Source of the DNA: Rhizophagus sp. LPA8_4_AMF
Lineage: Eukaryota > Glomeromycota > Glomeromycetes > Glomerales > Glomeraceae
Direction of reading: 5' to 3'
NCBI GenBank assembly: GCA_021464525.1
Contig: JADRCO010000521.1
Coordinates: 1 to 31,829, forward strand
DNA: 31,829 nucleotides
Under the pieces are notes generated by a model, which saw nothing but the letters and a program-made list of their open reading frames with translations, searched no databases and was not told where the DNA came from. Both the position numbers and the translations under genes were made by a program. This document shows positions 1-10,370 of the stretch, one piece after another; within the stretch, counting starts at the first letter, position 1; each line of letters begins with the position of its first letter.

Positions 1-208
1 AATCCTTTATTTGTGTCTGATCGTATTTGCCATTGGGAGTGCAATACTTTATTCACATCTGATTGGATTTGAAGTAAAATTGGTCAATTGTAATTTGGAG
101 TTGATTTGTGTTTATTAACCTTGTGTTAATAATTGTTATATTCATTTATACATATCTACCTTCTGCCTATCCTAATTAATCTTTCGTTTATTTTTATAAA
201 CACCAAAG

Positions 209-1837
209 AACTGACCTTAACAATATCAAAAATGTTTGAATCGGGAGTACATTCATACAAGAGAACATTCGAAATATATAAAGATACTGCAATTGATAAT
301 AATATTGATTTATTTATTTGTTATGCTACGTTTAATGATGCTTGTTTAGATGTCGCTCATGCTTTAAAGAAGCCTGTTGTTGGATTTATGTCTTTTCTTT
401 ATGGTAATTACTTGAAATCAAAAAGATTAATTTTCAAATAAAAAAAATTAAAATAGAAATCATCTTTTTTTTTAGTAATAGACGCTCAAACGTATAAATC
501 TGATCCAATGTTCCGCTGTAATATTTCATTGGAGTATGAATCATTTTGGGAAAGGTTTAAGTGTACAGTAATACGACCTCTTCATACAATTAGTTTATTA
601 TATACTCCTTTAAATAAAATAAATGGTTTAAGAAACCAAATGAGTATCGAACCCGTTGATATTTCTTTTAGAAGATTACTTCGAACTTCTCTAGTTTTTA
701 TTGATACTTTCTTTGGTCTTGAGGTAAAGTAAAATGAACAAAAAAAATTTTCTTTTATTAAATTAAATTTATTAGAATTCTAATCTTTTTTTTTTATTTT
801 TTCGTTTAAGTTACCGCAAGCTTTACCATCAAATGTTCAGGTAATTAATGCATAATGTTTCCAACCAAATCTATTATAATATGGGACAAATTTTCATAAT
901 GCGGACGGGAATAATTTGATATATGCAATTTATAATAATTTTCATTCTTTCTTCTTCAAATTAATAGGAAATTGGACCAATAATGTCAAAAGAGTATCCT
1001 CCACTTACGCCCGAACTCTCGAATTTTATAAATAGACATGAACGAGTTTTATATATAGCTTTTGGTGGTCGTTTCTTCACAACCACTGAGAATAATAACA
1101 AAATATTACAGTCCATTATTGAAGTCGTTAATATGAATATGGTAGATGGTGTAGTTTGGGCATTAGTTATGACATCAAAGAATGATTTCTCTCCTACATT
1201 AAATCTAACCAATGGATTACAAGTTCAAACTTCTTCAATTCTAAATAATGAGCATCCACATATACATATTACAAATTTTGCACCACAATTTGCTGTACTT
1301 AATCATACCAATACGAAATTATTTTTTAGTCATGGAGGTGCAATGAGTATTCATGAATCCCTTTTTACTGGTACACCCATGTTAGTATTACCTATTGGTG
1401 GTGATCAAATGGGTAATGCTCAAAAATTAAAATCAGCTGGGGTAGCATTAGCATTAAACAAATTTACTTTGGAAGTTAATGATATTATAAGTAAGATAAA
1501 TTTCTTGTTAAATGATAAGGATGTAAAGAAAAACGTAGAGAGGATGAAAGTTTTGGCCAAAATTAGTAGTAAAAGAAAATATAGGGCAGCAGATTTAATT
1601 GAATATATTTTACATCGTGAAGATTTTAATAAAGGATCTAATCAAGAATTAAAAGAATTGATTCCTGCTGATAAAAGAATGGGATTTATAAGAGGAAATA
1701 ATTATGATGTTTATGTGACTTTATTAGGTATCGTTCTTGGACTTTTTGGAGTTATTTTATGGATTACATTTAAATTAATTGGGTTCATTGTAGGAATAAT
1801 TTTTCCTTATTCTGATCAAAAACCAAAAAGAGAATAA
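209..1837 (+). CDS. UDP-glycosyltransferase (GT1 family), 5'-partial, four exons visible
   Basis: Transfers a sugar from a UDP-sugar to a small acceptor, probably as an ER- or secretory-membrane enzyme (family knowledge). Exons read as 209-403, 476-723, 811-840 and 968-1837; every join keeps the frame with GT...AG borders. The acceptor at 207-208 is the only AG between the in-frame stop at 130-132 and the first well-conserved residues, and it follows a pyrimidine-rich tract with a CTAAT branch-like site. The last exon holds the nucleotide-sugar signature: APQFAVLNH, FFSHGGAMSIHESLFTGTP, then GGDQMGNA. It ends in a hydrophobic segment (LLGIVLGLFGVILWITF and the following residues) and a short KPKRE tail, giving a type I membrane topology. 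The 30-nt micro-exon 811-840 encodes LPQALPSNVQ. The N-terminal acceptor-binding part and signal peptide must lie upstream of the window. Family assignment is secure; exon 1's left border is inferred. Confidence 0.88.
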
Positions 1838-3029
1838 TTTTTTTTATATCACATCGTTAATTATGATTTCCACTTTTACTTTAAATATATTTTGGAATTT
1901 TTTTTTTCAAGACTTCATTTTTTTGCGAAAAAGAGAAAAAAATGTAAATTGAAATAAATGTAAATCAAAAATGGAAATTAAATTTCCATTTCTAATATTT
2001 ATAATAAAAAAAAATTTGAAAAAACTTATTACCTTGTTAAATCTTTTTTTTTTCGCTTAAATTAGAAATTTATGATTAGATTAATTGTGAAAACTAGTCC
2101 ATAACCTACAATCTACATCTTTTTAACTATATTGTTTTTCTCTTAAAAAGATTTTAGAAAATTAAAAAAAAATCCCTTTTTAAGAATGAGTAATTTGCTT
2201 AAATATAAAAAGAACGAAAGAATAGTTATTTATCCAATAACTGAACTAAATTTTTAGCATAATATAAAAAAAAACTAAAAATTTTTTAAAGAAAGATTGA
2301 AATAAAAAAAAAGAACGATCAAAAAAATTTTTTTTGGAATCGAAAAAATTTGTTAGAGCCGAAAAAAATAAAGAAGAAATGATTAAAAAAATTTTATTCG
2401 ATATTGAATAAAAAAACTGAACTAATTAAAAAAATTTGGTTTGAAAAGAATAACTGAAATAAAAATCGAAGAATTACTTTTTTTCGTTAGGCATTATCAT
2501 TAACAAAAAAAAAATTATCCGATCAAATTAACTGATTCGGTGCACGTAACCATATAGATTAGGCGCAGACACATCACGCGTTTCATGTTACACAATTTGG
2601 ATTATTTATACGGGAACTTCATTAAATTTTTATAAATAAAACAAATATAATAAAACGAATGAAGTGGCAAGTTAAAAGAGACCGAGCCCAGGCGAAGCCT
2701 TAACTGGTAACCATAAAATAAGATTTTATTCCTGCCATTTCATACTATCTATTATACTTATTAACCAATTCCTACCACACCGAATTAGAATCTCTATTAG
2801 ATATAAAATTTTCTATTAAAACTTGAGATTTATTTTCTTTGTTCATCTTTAATACTTTGAAAAAAGTAATGACGTTATAGTCACACTTCGGCGTCATTAA
2901 TATTACAAAATACAGTAGATATCATTGTAAAGATGAATAACGATAGATATGAGAGACTGTAAATAATATTTTAATTCGCCATAAAAGTCATTCATTATCT
3001 TTTAATATATACGTCTGATTTGGTTACAG
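1838..3029. other. Intergenic, low-complexity A/T-rich
   Basis: No gene is supported. Stretches of A and T runs (about 2150-2520) give short lysine-rich open frames that are composition artefacts. A less A/T-rich patch lies at 2520-2720. At about 2868-2897 there is a short inverted repeat, TAATGACG/CGTCATTA, around a 17-nt loop. Confidence 0.6.
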
Positions 3030-3165
3030 TACGTCCCAATTTCTCGAATATACCTTTTCCCGAAGCCAATGTCCCGAATCTCATTATCCCGAAATGAACA
3101 TTGCTAATATCCCGAATGCCTTTATCCCGAATCCCAGTTTCCCGAATTGCGTTTCCCAAAGTCCA
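3030..3165. repeat. Degenerate 15-bp tandem array built on TCCCGAA
   Basis: Exact CCCGAA copies start at 3059, 3073, 3088, 3111, 3126 and 3141, with weaker copies (CCCAAT at 3035, CTCGAA at 3043, CCCAAA at 3155). Spacings are 14, 15, 23, 15 and 15 bp. The 15-bp period keeps a minus-strand frame open (2995-3186) with repeated GIRE/GIRD tetrapeptides. That frame starts and stops inside the array and shows no other protein character, so the open frame is best read as a by-product of the repeat. Confidence 0.7.
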
Positions 3166-3186
3166 GTAATGTACTATCATCATCAT

Positions 3187-4331
3187 TTATAAAATAAATT
3201 TTTATCAACAAATTATTATACACTCATATAAAGGTAATAGCGAAATCTAACAGTTTATTTTAAAAAAAATACTGTATAATACATGAGTTTATATTATAAG
3301 ATGATTGAAGATTCTTAATTAATAATTCACATATACAGTATATGAATCGGTCGTCCATACTTCTGGCATAAAAAAATTTTTTATTTATTTGTTTTAAATT
3401 AAATACTTGTACATGTTCAGTATACACTTTTAAGGAGTGGGGCCAATGTTAAAAATTTTTAATTTGTTCCAATAAAGTTATTTACTTTTTAAAGAAAATG
3501 AAATGATAAAACTCTATTAAAATTGAATGATTTTGCAGTTTCCATTAATCTTAATTTGTGAATAATTTCATATTTTTTCATTAAAAACAATTTGAAAATT
3601 AGTAACTGGTTTTATTAAATTTCTTTTATAGTAAATATTAGTCAACTTCAATAATTTTAATATATGTCATTTTAATTTCGTCATGGAAATCGTCCGACAA
3701 GGGTCTGATTTAAACGTCATAAATGTCTTAGGATATTCATTCGTATTACTTAGTGACTATTTTAGATTCTGATAAACTATATTATAATATAGTCATTTAT
3801 ATCTACATTTGATTATATTCTAATAGCCTTACGAAATTGTAACTTACGTAATATTGTTGAGAAAAAAGTAGAGTTTAAATTTTTATCATAATGCAAATAT
3901 GACTTTCTCACGTGATTTATCAGGGATACGGGTTATTAAGGTTCCTAAAGAGTTTATGATTCTCATATTTATTTAGTTACATTACTGAATATCCTTATTA
4001 TATGGACTAGTTTCTAAATAAATATAATTGAACTACTTCGGCCAGTACTAGAGGGAAGATCAAAGAAATTATGTATAGCTTATTCTGAAATTAATTATCT
4101 TTTTTTTTAATAATAACTTTTTAAATATATCTGAAAATTATATATGGAAAACGAAAAAAAGGTTCATCTATCTGTAATTTTTCAACAATACGTAAATTAA
4201 CTTGCTATAGCACAGTCACACGTAGAATTAAGTGAGAACATTATGGCCGATAAAATCTGATTTATTTATATTATTTTATTAAAGTGAAAAAAAAGTAATA
4301 TAATATTTTGCTCTAACTGACCAACTATTAT
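3187..4331. other. Intergenic, no gene seen
   Basis: A/T-rich sequence with stops in all frames. It contains a perfect 18-bp palindrome, ACTATATTATAATATAGT, at 3776-3793. A single CACGTG lies near 3910. Nothing else is recognisable. Confidence 0.5.
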
Positions 4332-4631
4332 ATGAACAAAATACAGTTATATACGAACAAAAATGTGATTTGGTCGCTTCAACCTTATATTTGGCTTATA
4401 TATAAAAAAAGACCTTATCCTTTTAATAAAATCGGGTATATTAAAAAAATACACGATATAAATCATTCAAATGTGGCTACGTGTAACATAAAATACTTGA
4501 ATCACCCAAATGGATATTTCTCCAGAGTAGGGATTGAAATCGATTCCTCCAAAATCGAATTAATCGAAAATCGCACCAAAAAAATCGAATCTATAATGCC
4601 GGCTCAAATTACAAAATTAAAATTCACGTGA
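4332..4631 (+). other. Doubtful ORF running into a MITE
   Basis: A 99-codon frame starts with ATG, but its last third (from codon 66) lies inside the MITE at 4528-4847. The first 65 codons are unlike any family I recognise, with I, K, N and Y usage typical of A/T-rich spacer. Across the empty site (8-bp duplication counted once) the same frame would stay open for about 30 more codons, ending at a stop near 4949. An older small gene broken by the insertion is therefore possible, but the added part is a degenerate hexamer repeat. I favour a chance ORF. Confidence 0.25.
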
Positions 4632-4855
4632 CTTCAGATAAATAGTTTAGCCACCGAGTAAGTGATGTTGCACAAAATTTTTATTTGCAAATTTTCGTGT
4701 TACACAAATTTGATTGCATTACACAAATTTTGTAATTCGGTCCAACACTATAAACTTGGCCTGAGTTACTGCCGATCACTTGAGATTTGATTAATCTTAA
4801 TCGATCTTAGAATTGATTCTCAAAATTAGAATCGATTCCAATCCCTACTCCAGAG
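4520..4855. mobile_element. Non-autonomous hAT-type MITE with 8-bp target-site duplication
   Basis: The element is 4528-4847 (320 bp). Its ends are inverted copies: the left begins TAGGGATTGAAATCGATTC and the right end, read in reverse complement, begins TAGGGATTGGAATCGATTC (18 of 19 identical). Identical 8-bp direct repeats CTCCAGAG flank it at 4520-4527 and 4848-4855. An 8-bp duplication and a TAGGG terminus match hAT-superfamily transposons (family knowledge). Inside are further AATCGATT-like subterminal motifs and two TTACACAAATTT blocks, but no transposase frame. It would be moved in trans by an hAT transposase. The perfect duplication suggests a fairly recent insertion. Confidence 0.88.
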
Positions 4856-4877
4856 TAATTAACAAATTGAGAAACAG

Positions 4878-4945
4878 AAGGGACCCTATTCCTAACCGTT
4901 ATCTAATACTAACGCTAATTCTAATTCTAATAACCGCCAGCAAAT
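4878..4945. repeat. Degenerate 6-bp repeat (CTAAYN)
   Basis: Directly right of the MITE, the sequence steps in six-base units: CCTAAC, CGTTAT, CTAATA, CTAACG, CTAATT, CTAATT, CTAATA. It resembles a decayed telomere-type CCCTAA array but has no perfect telomeric unit. Confidence 0.4.
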
Positions 4946-6138
4946 AAATCCTGCTACCGTTTTTATTGCTAGGTAATTGACAGAAAAGAGAATTATAAAG
5001 TGCAAATACAGAATGTTATTTACTATGCAAAGCCATAAACAACACATTCGCGACTTTTTTACAAATAGTACACAGTATTTTTAAAATGGCCAGATTTCTT
5101 GCGTAAAGCTTGATATTTCATTTGAAATTCCTTAAAATCTAGCTTCTCTCTAACACGAATGATACCATCATCCCTTGCTTCAGTTTTGTCAGTTTTTCTA
5201 GTTGTCAGGTTTGTGGATTTCACGTATATGTAATTTTTTGAGCACTTTTATAATGCATAAAATAAGTGAGTCTGTGAATGTATGTGAATCTCTTTTGTAT
5301 TCTTGTCTTTACCAGACGTAAATAACAGTAACATATCAACAACTTCAAATGATCATTAATAAGTTCTTGAGTATATCCGAATCTCAGCAAGAACTTATCA
5401 CATGATCAGCATTAAAGGAATGTAAACTATTTTTTGACAAACTTTTTTGAATACTTATATGTGATATAAATAAGGGATTCAGCTAATTTTAAATCCATTT
5501 TGAAAAAATACCATCAGTAGATTATACTCAAATAGGTCATTTTGTTAAGAATAAATTTTCTTGCTTTAATAATCATGGGATGTTTAAAATATATAATTTT
5601 GAAATTGTATGTTTATTTGAAATTAATAATTTAAGTTATAAATAAAAAATACAGCTTAAATTCTCTATCCAGTGTTTGGAAAATTGACAAATAATTATAA
5701 CAAAAGATGTATTCCACTTATTAAATAACAAATGACCTCAAGTAGCGTCTACTGATACACTTTAACAATTACCCCAGTCATTTATACTTTAATTTTTCTT
5801 TTTGATTATGATGTAACCAATCAAAATCAAATGACTGAAATGACAAAATGACAAAATGATTATGAATAGTGACAAATGATTAGGAAAATCCTTTAAATTT
5901 TCAAGTCAATTCCGAACATTTATTCTTAAAAAAACTTAGATTTCATTAATAGAAAACTAATCAAAATATGAAGTAATAAGTAATATAAATATTTTATTTT
6001 TTCTTATTTTATACACTATTTGAATACAAACTGTATTACAGTAAATAGTTTCATTTGGATTAGTAATACTAAAATTATAATAATTAGTCATTTTTATAAA
6101 AATTTACTCGCAATGCCTTGGCAATTTAAATAGTTCAG

Positions 6139-6146
6139 TATAAAAG
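6139..6146 (+). promoter_or_regulatory. TATA box of retropepsin-like gene 1
   Basis: TATAAAAG lies 46 nt before the ATG at 6185. The same box in the same context (TTCAGTATAAAAGACCTT) precedes the third paralogue. Conservation between the copies supports it, although the flanks are also part of the duplication. Confidence 0.55.
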
Positions 6147-6184
6147 ACCTTATAATAATTGATTAAAATTACTATTTAGCAAAA

Positions 6185-6843
6185 ATGAGATTATCGTCTT
6201 TAGTTAAAGCATATAAAGTACCATACTATAATTACAAAAAACCAGCAATAGTTGGTATTAAAACTTGTGAGTTAATAATATATATGTTTGTTTATTTTTC
6301 TTCCTTTTCTTTAACTGATTTTATATCACAAACTAACTTAATTTCTTAGTTTGCAGTCTAGATTATTATAAACAAAATGATATCTTCGCGCCAATAATGC
6401 CTGATGATTCAGATGTTAAATCAAAAGATTTGCATGAAAAAGTTTCAAAAATTCTTAATGTTAAATACCTCTCAGATTCTACACAAGAATTAGATGAAGT
6501 CAATGGAATTTTATATGGACAATCTAACCGATTTTTTGGAGTAATGACGATGAAAATATATGATAAAATTAAAAATTTAATTTTTCTTATTGATACCGGT
6601 TCTCCAAGGACTTATATCTCCAAGGAGGTGTTAAATTCATATTTGCCAAATATTTCTAAGACACATAATCCTTTTTCTGTGGTATTAAATAAAAGACATG
6701 TAGCAGTAAATATATCCCCTGCTGGTACTACTTTTAGTGATTTGAATATATTAGGAACAGATTATATGAGTATATATAGAGCAAAGTTATACGCAGATTT
6801 TAAACAAAAAAATTTTAATATTAAACTTAAGAATGGTTATTGA
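6185..6843 (+). CDS. Retropepsin-like aspartic protease domain protein, paralogue 1 (two exons)
   Basis: Exons 6185-6266 and 6350-6843 give 191 residues. The intron has GTGAGT, a CTAAC branch-like site and TTCTTAG, and is phase 1. Residues 1-28 hold one Arg and five Lys and no acidic residue, resembling a mitochondrial presequence (inference). Residues about 60-92 carry a KYLS...QELDE...GILYG block shared by all three paralogues. The retropepsin core follows: DTGSPRTYIS with catalytic-type Asp109, and NILGTDYM at about 160-167, the second hydrophobic-G-x-D motif of the family. Retropepsins act as homodimers, each chain giving one Asp. The protein is stand-alone, with no reverse transcriptase or integrase frame nearby. 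Substrate unknown. The ATG sits 46 nt after a TATA box and is conserved in paralogues 2 and 3. Confidence 0.82.
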
Positions 6844-8095
6844 AATAAAATCAAATCACAGTATATTGGAATTTTTTGAATAATGGAATAATGGTATAAT
6901 TATATCTTCAACAAAATATAAATAATTTCCATTAAATAGTCGATCAGTTATATATGAATTATATAGTATTTGTCTAATAATTCAATGTGTGATTATTATA
7001 AACTTCTTGTTAATTTATGAAGCAACTTCTAGTTGATTGGTCTGGATGGGAAGCATATATGAATGCTTGATTGTTGTATTTTGCATATGAAATATTTACC
7101 AATAAAAGTGATCCTACATGTTCTTTGAAAAAAAGTATAATATTTTTATTATACTAATGTTTAGAATAATCTATTAAATTTTTTGTTATTTAAAATTCTC
7201 TCATGTGTATATTTGTACATCATTTATTTTCAGTTTTGTCTATTTGATTATACAAAGAGAAATTACTAAACTGCTTGAGAATCTATACTTTAAATGTTTA
7301 TATATTGATCAATAACTTAAGTATCATAATTAATTCTTGGAATATATAAATCCATATCATCAATACTGTATTGAACTGATTAATATACACTTATAAAATT
7401 CTTTAAGTTTCAAATTGAGAAACTCAATTTTTAAATACTCTCATATTAAAAATTTAAAACGTTCACTTTATAGGTAGTGTATAGGTAGTGTATTTTAAGA
7501 TATTAATTTAGTTAGAATTATACAGCACATAGTGAACTATTTTAATCAAATATATACATATTTTAAATTTATTGCAATTTACTATAAATTACTAGTTAAA
7601 ATAAGAAAAATTGAAAAATTGTTAGTTAATAATACAAGCCAAATTTTGCAATACTGTCTGAAATTCAAGCTAGTGATACTTAGTTTTTGTGAAGATAGAA
7701 ATTAAAAATAGAACTAATATTAATTATTATGTTATTCTCATACTTTTAATAATTTGGCTATACTAGCTTACATTAAAAATAAAGGATATACAAAGTGCTA
7801 TCTATTGAAACAACTAAAAGTCATATTATGTTATATTTAATATTCTGCATAGATTTAATCAGACTAAATTAAGCTTAATTTGATTTGAATTGAATCAGTC
7901 AAGTCAAGTCAAATTGAATATTAATCAATCAAATCTGAACAAATTTGATTAATAATTAGTTGTTTTATTAATTTAAAAAATTCAACATTAATAATATTAT
8001 AAATTTTTTTAAATAAATTTTTATTCTTATACATCTTGAAAACTAATATACAATCAAAAATTTAAAATAGGTAGAAATCTTTATCAGAAAAAAAA
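6844..8095. other. Intergenic between paralogues 1 and 2
   Basis: No gene seen. At about 7855-7960 there is a cluster of degenerate direct and inverted copies of TCAAATT/AATTTGA with a short AGTCA step repeat (GTCAAGTCAAGTCAAATT). It may be an old MITE end, but no target-site duplication was found. Confidence 0.5.
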
Positions 8096-8929
8096 ATGAG
8101 ATTATTGTCACCTTTGTATTTACTAACATCACTTAAAGCACCATATTGTTATCACAAAGGAATTGCTTCTAAAATTGGTATATAATATTCTTTTTATTTA
8201 ATTAAGTATATTTCGTTCATTTTTTTTGATTGAATGAATTTTGTAAATATAGTTTTTCCCCAGAATAATAATAAGAAAATGTTTACTAGCTTACCATACC
8301 ATCTTCTTCCAACTGTAAGGACTAGTAAGTTAATATATAATTCATTTATTATTTAAATAACATATTTATTTTACAATTTTGCAAACTGAAATAAAACTCT
8401 TGTTATTTTTCAAGTTTGCACTAGTAAAATTCATGATGATGTGATGATTATTGATGTACATGATGCTATCAAATCAGAAGATTTATATAAAAAAGTATCA
8501 GAAGAACTTCATTTCAAGTACCTCTCAAACTCTGCACAAGAATTGGATGAAGCTAAAGGAAAATTTATTGGTGATAATAGGAGACCTTTTGGTGTGATGA
8601 CAATGAGAATAAAAGGACAGATTAAATATATTCATTTCCTTATAGCTACAGGATCTCCAAAGACTTATATTTCTAGGGAAGTATTAGATTCATTCAAATT
8701 GAATATTCCTAATCCAAATGAAACTTTCACAGCAAGACTAAATAAAAGACAAATATTGGCAAATGTAACACCTGATGGTTTTTACTTTAGTGATCTAAAT
8801 ATTCTTGGAACAGATTACTTGTACCTATATAAAGCTCAACTATTCCAAGATTTTGAACAAGATCATTTTATTATAAAATTTAATAATAATTATGCTGGAA
8901 TTAATACAACTCAAGATAATATTAAATAA
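8096..8929 (+). CDS. Retropepsin-like protein, paralogue 2, catalytic Asp replaced (three exons)
   Basis: Exons 8096-8177, 8253-8324 and 8415-8929 give 222 residues. Exon 1 is 82 nt, as in the paralogues, and encodes another acid-free N-terminus starting MRLLS. The middle 72-nt exon has phase 1 on both sides, so it can be included or skipped without changing frame; paralogues 1 and 3 lack it. The last exon keeps the shared YLSNSAQELDE block and the second motif NILGTDYL (LGTD at 182-185). The active-site motif, however, reads ATGSPKTYIS with Ala129 where the others have Asp (codon GCT against GAT). With that Asp gone it cannot form a normal active site by itself. Otherwise the frame is intact, which argues against simple decay. 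The 8253 acceptor is chosen because using the later AG at 8262-8263 meets an immediate stop. Confidence 0.75.
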
Positions 8930-10097
8930 ATTTAATAAAAAATTTACCTTTTCCAATTTTTCAAATAATAAAATGATTTAATTGCATCAATGGATTTATT
9001 TTCCCTATTATCAAATGAAAGAATATATAAAAGTTATAGCTTTAATAACAGTAAAAGATTTTATAGACTAAAACTAAATATACTGTAAATAGGTTACACA
9101 AAGTAATAAAATAGTTTTATTAAATCTTAAAAAGCCTTATACTACAATTATATTGGATAAAGAATTTTCATATGAAATTTATATTTAAAATTTATAAAAA
9201 AAAAGTTAAAAGTTTGTTTGGCCTAAATTAACACAAACTATTAATCTCCTATACTTGAATAATTAGGTACTTTTTGTTGGAGAAAAAAAAAGGCAACTTG
9301 GTTTGATTTTTGAAATATCATAATTTTCATAAATTATAACCATTATTTTAGCTCAGCAATTATTTGAATGTGAATGTACTGCATTATAAATTCTATAATA
9401 GTGATTTTCAGAATCACAGAATGTCTTTCCCTTAGAAATTCATGACAAATTGCTTTAAAATTTTCTCTTATTGAGATTAAATGGTGTTATTAAGGGTGGT
9501 GTAAATTGTTAAGTGTAAAATATATAATGAAAGATCAAAATTTTTTATAAAACCAATAAAATTCAAAATCTGACCTTATGATATATGTATTTGTTCTTTT
9601 ATGAGATAAGGACATGATTTTAGCGATTGTTCTTAAATAACTAGTGAATTTACCATTTGTGATGAGAAAGTAAGAATACATATAAGGTATAATTAGTTTG
9701 TAAATGTGAAAAAATTTTCCCAGTCTTGTAATGCTGAAGGATTTCATTTTTCTTGATAATAATACCATAATATCTTAAATATACTCTATCTATTAATCTT
9801 GCTTTTATTCAAAATTTTTGGCTGGATTTTCATCACTAGCAAAATATATATATAAGAAAGATAATTTTTTTTGTGATCTTTTTTAAGAAAAAATATTTTT
9901 ACTTTTATAATCGTTTTAAGTGAAATAACATGTGAAAATTTAATTATGCACTTTAAAAAATATAAGAAAAAACTATTCAAACACATTGAGAACTGAAAAG
10001 GGCTTTCTAATTTTTTTTAAAAAAAAACACACTGGGAACTAAAAAATATCTTACATTTTTTAAAATACATTTAATACCATAAATCTCTTTCAAAAAA
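8930..10097. other. Intergenic, no gene seen
   Basis: Several minus-strand frames of 60-80 codons occur here (9535-9768, 9786-9986), but they are rich in I, K, F and Y, lack splice-consistent partners or recognisable motifs, and look like products of A/T-rich sequence. Confidence 0.5.
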
Positions 10098-10370
10098 AGT
10101 GCACCCTCTATAAATACACACCCTCCACAAATGCACCTTTTATCTAGTTCCAACTTGGGCCTTAATGCTAAATGCACGTTATATATATATATATATTCTG
10201 TAAATGCATGTTTCATAAAATATTTTCATATAATTACTTATAAAATTTTTGTATTACCTTAATTTTAGAGTAATATCATATAAATTTATATGTATCTATA
10301 ATCTCTAAATGCACACTTATACCTGGTCCCAACTCCCAAGGTGGGGGGTGCATTTATATAGGTCTGACTG
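10098..10370. mobile_element. Degenerate DNA-transposon remnant (pogo/Tc1-like ends)
   Basis: The right end, in reverse complement, reads CAGTCAGACCTATATAAATG and continues CACCCCCCACC. The left end has the related AGTGCACCCTCTATAAATAC followed by ACACCCTCCAC. Each end is followed inward by a related block: TCTAGTTCCAACTTGGG on the left and CCTGGTCCCAACTCCCAAGG on the right. CAGTC termini next to TA suit Tc1/mariner-pogo elements (family knowledge), and TA follows the right end. The left terminus is too decayed to confirm the TA duplication. The interior holds a (TA) run near 10180-10196 and no transposase frame. Confidence 0.5.

Larger units (their letters stand above)
5247..6843. repeat. 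Segmental duplication, left copy (partner 10503-12195)
   Basis: From about 5247 the sequence parallels 10503 onward. Shared tracts include TATATCCGAATCTCAGCAAG (5372 and 10641), a tract with AATCAAATGACTGAAATGA, and the TATA-to-ATG region. Both the early anchor and the gene start are offset by exactly 5269 bp, so indels between the copies balance out. The unit carries a whole gene with its promoter. About 200 bp at 10997-11205 are present only in the right copy. Confidence 0.8.

Noticed and set aside
961-1212. Minus-strand ORF of 83 codons
   Set aside because: Antisense shadow of the UDP-glycosyltransferase last exon.
2995-3186. 63-codon minus-strand ORF with GIRE/GIRD repeats
   Set aside because: Fully explained by the 15-bp repeat; no other protein feature.
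9535-10216. Three minus-strand ORFs of 66-77 codons
   Set aside because: Composition-driven (I, K, F, Y); the last overlaps a transposon remnant. No domain or splice structure.
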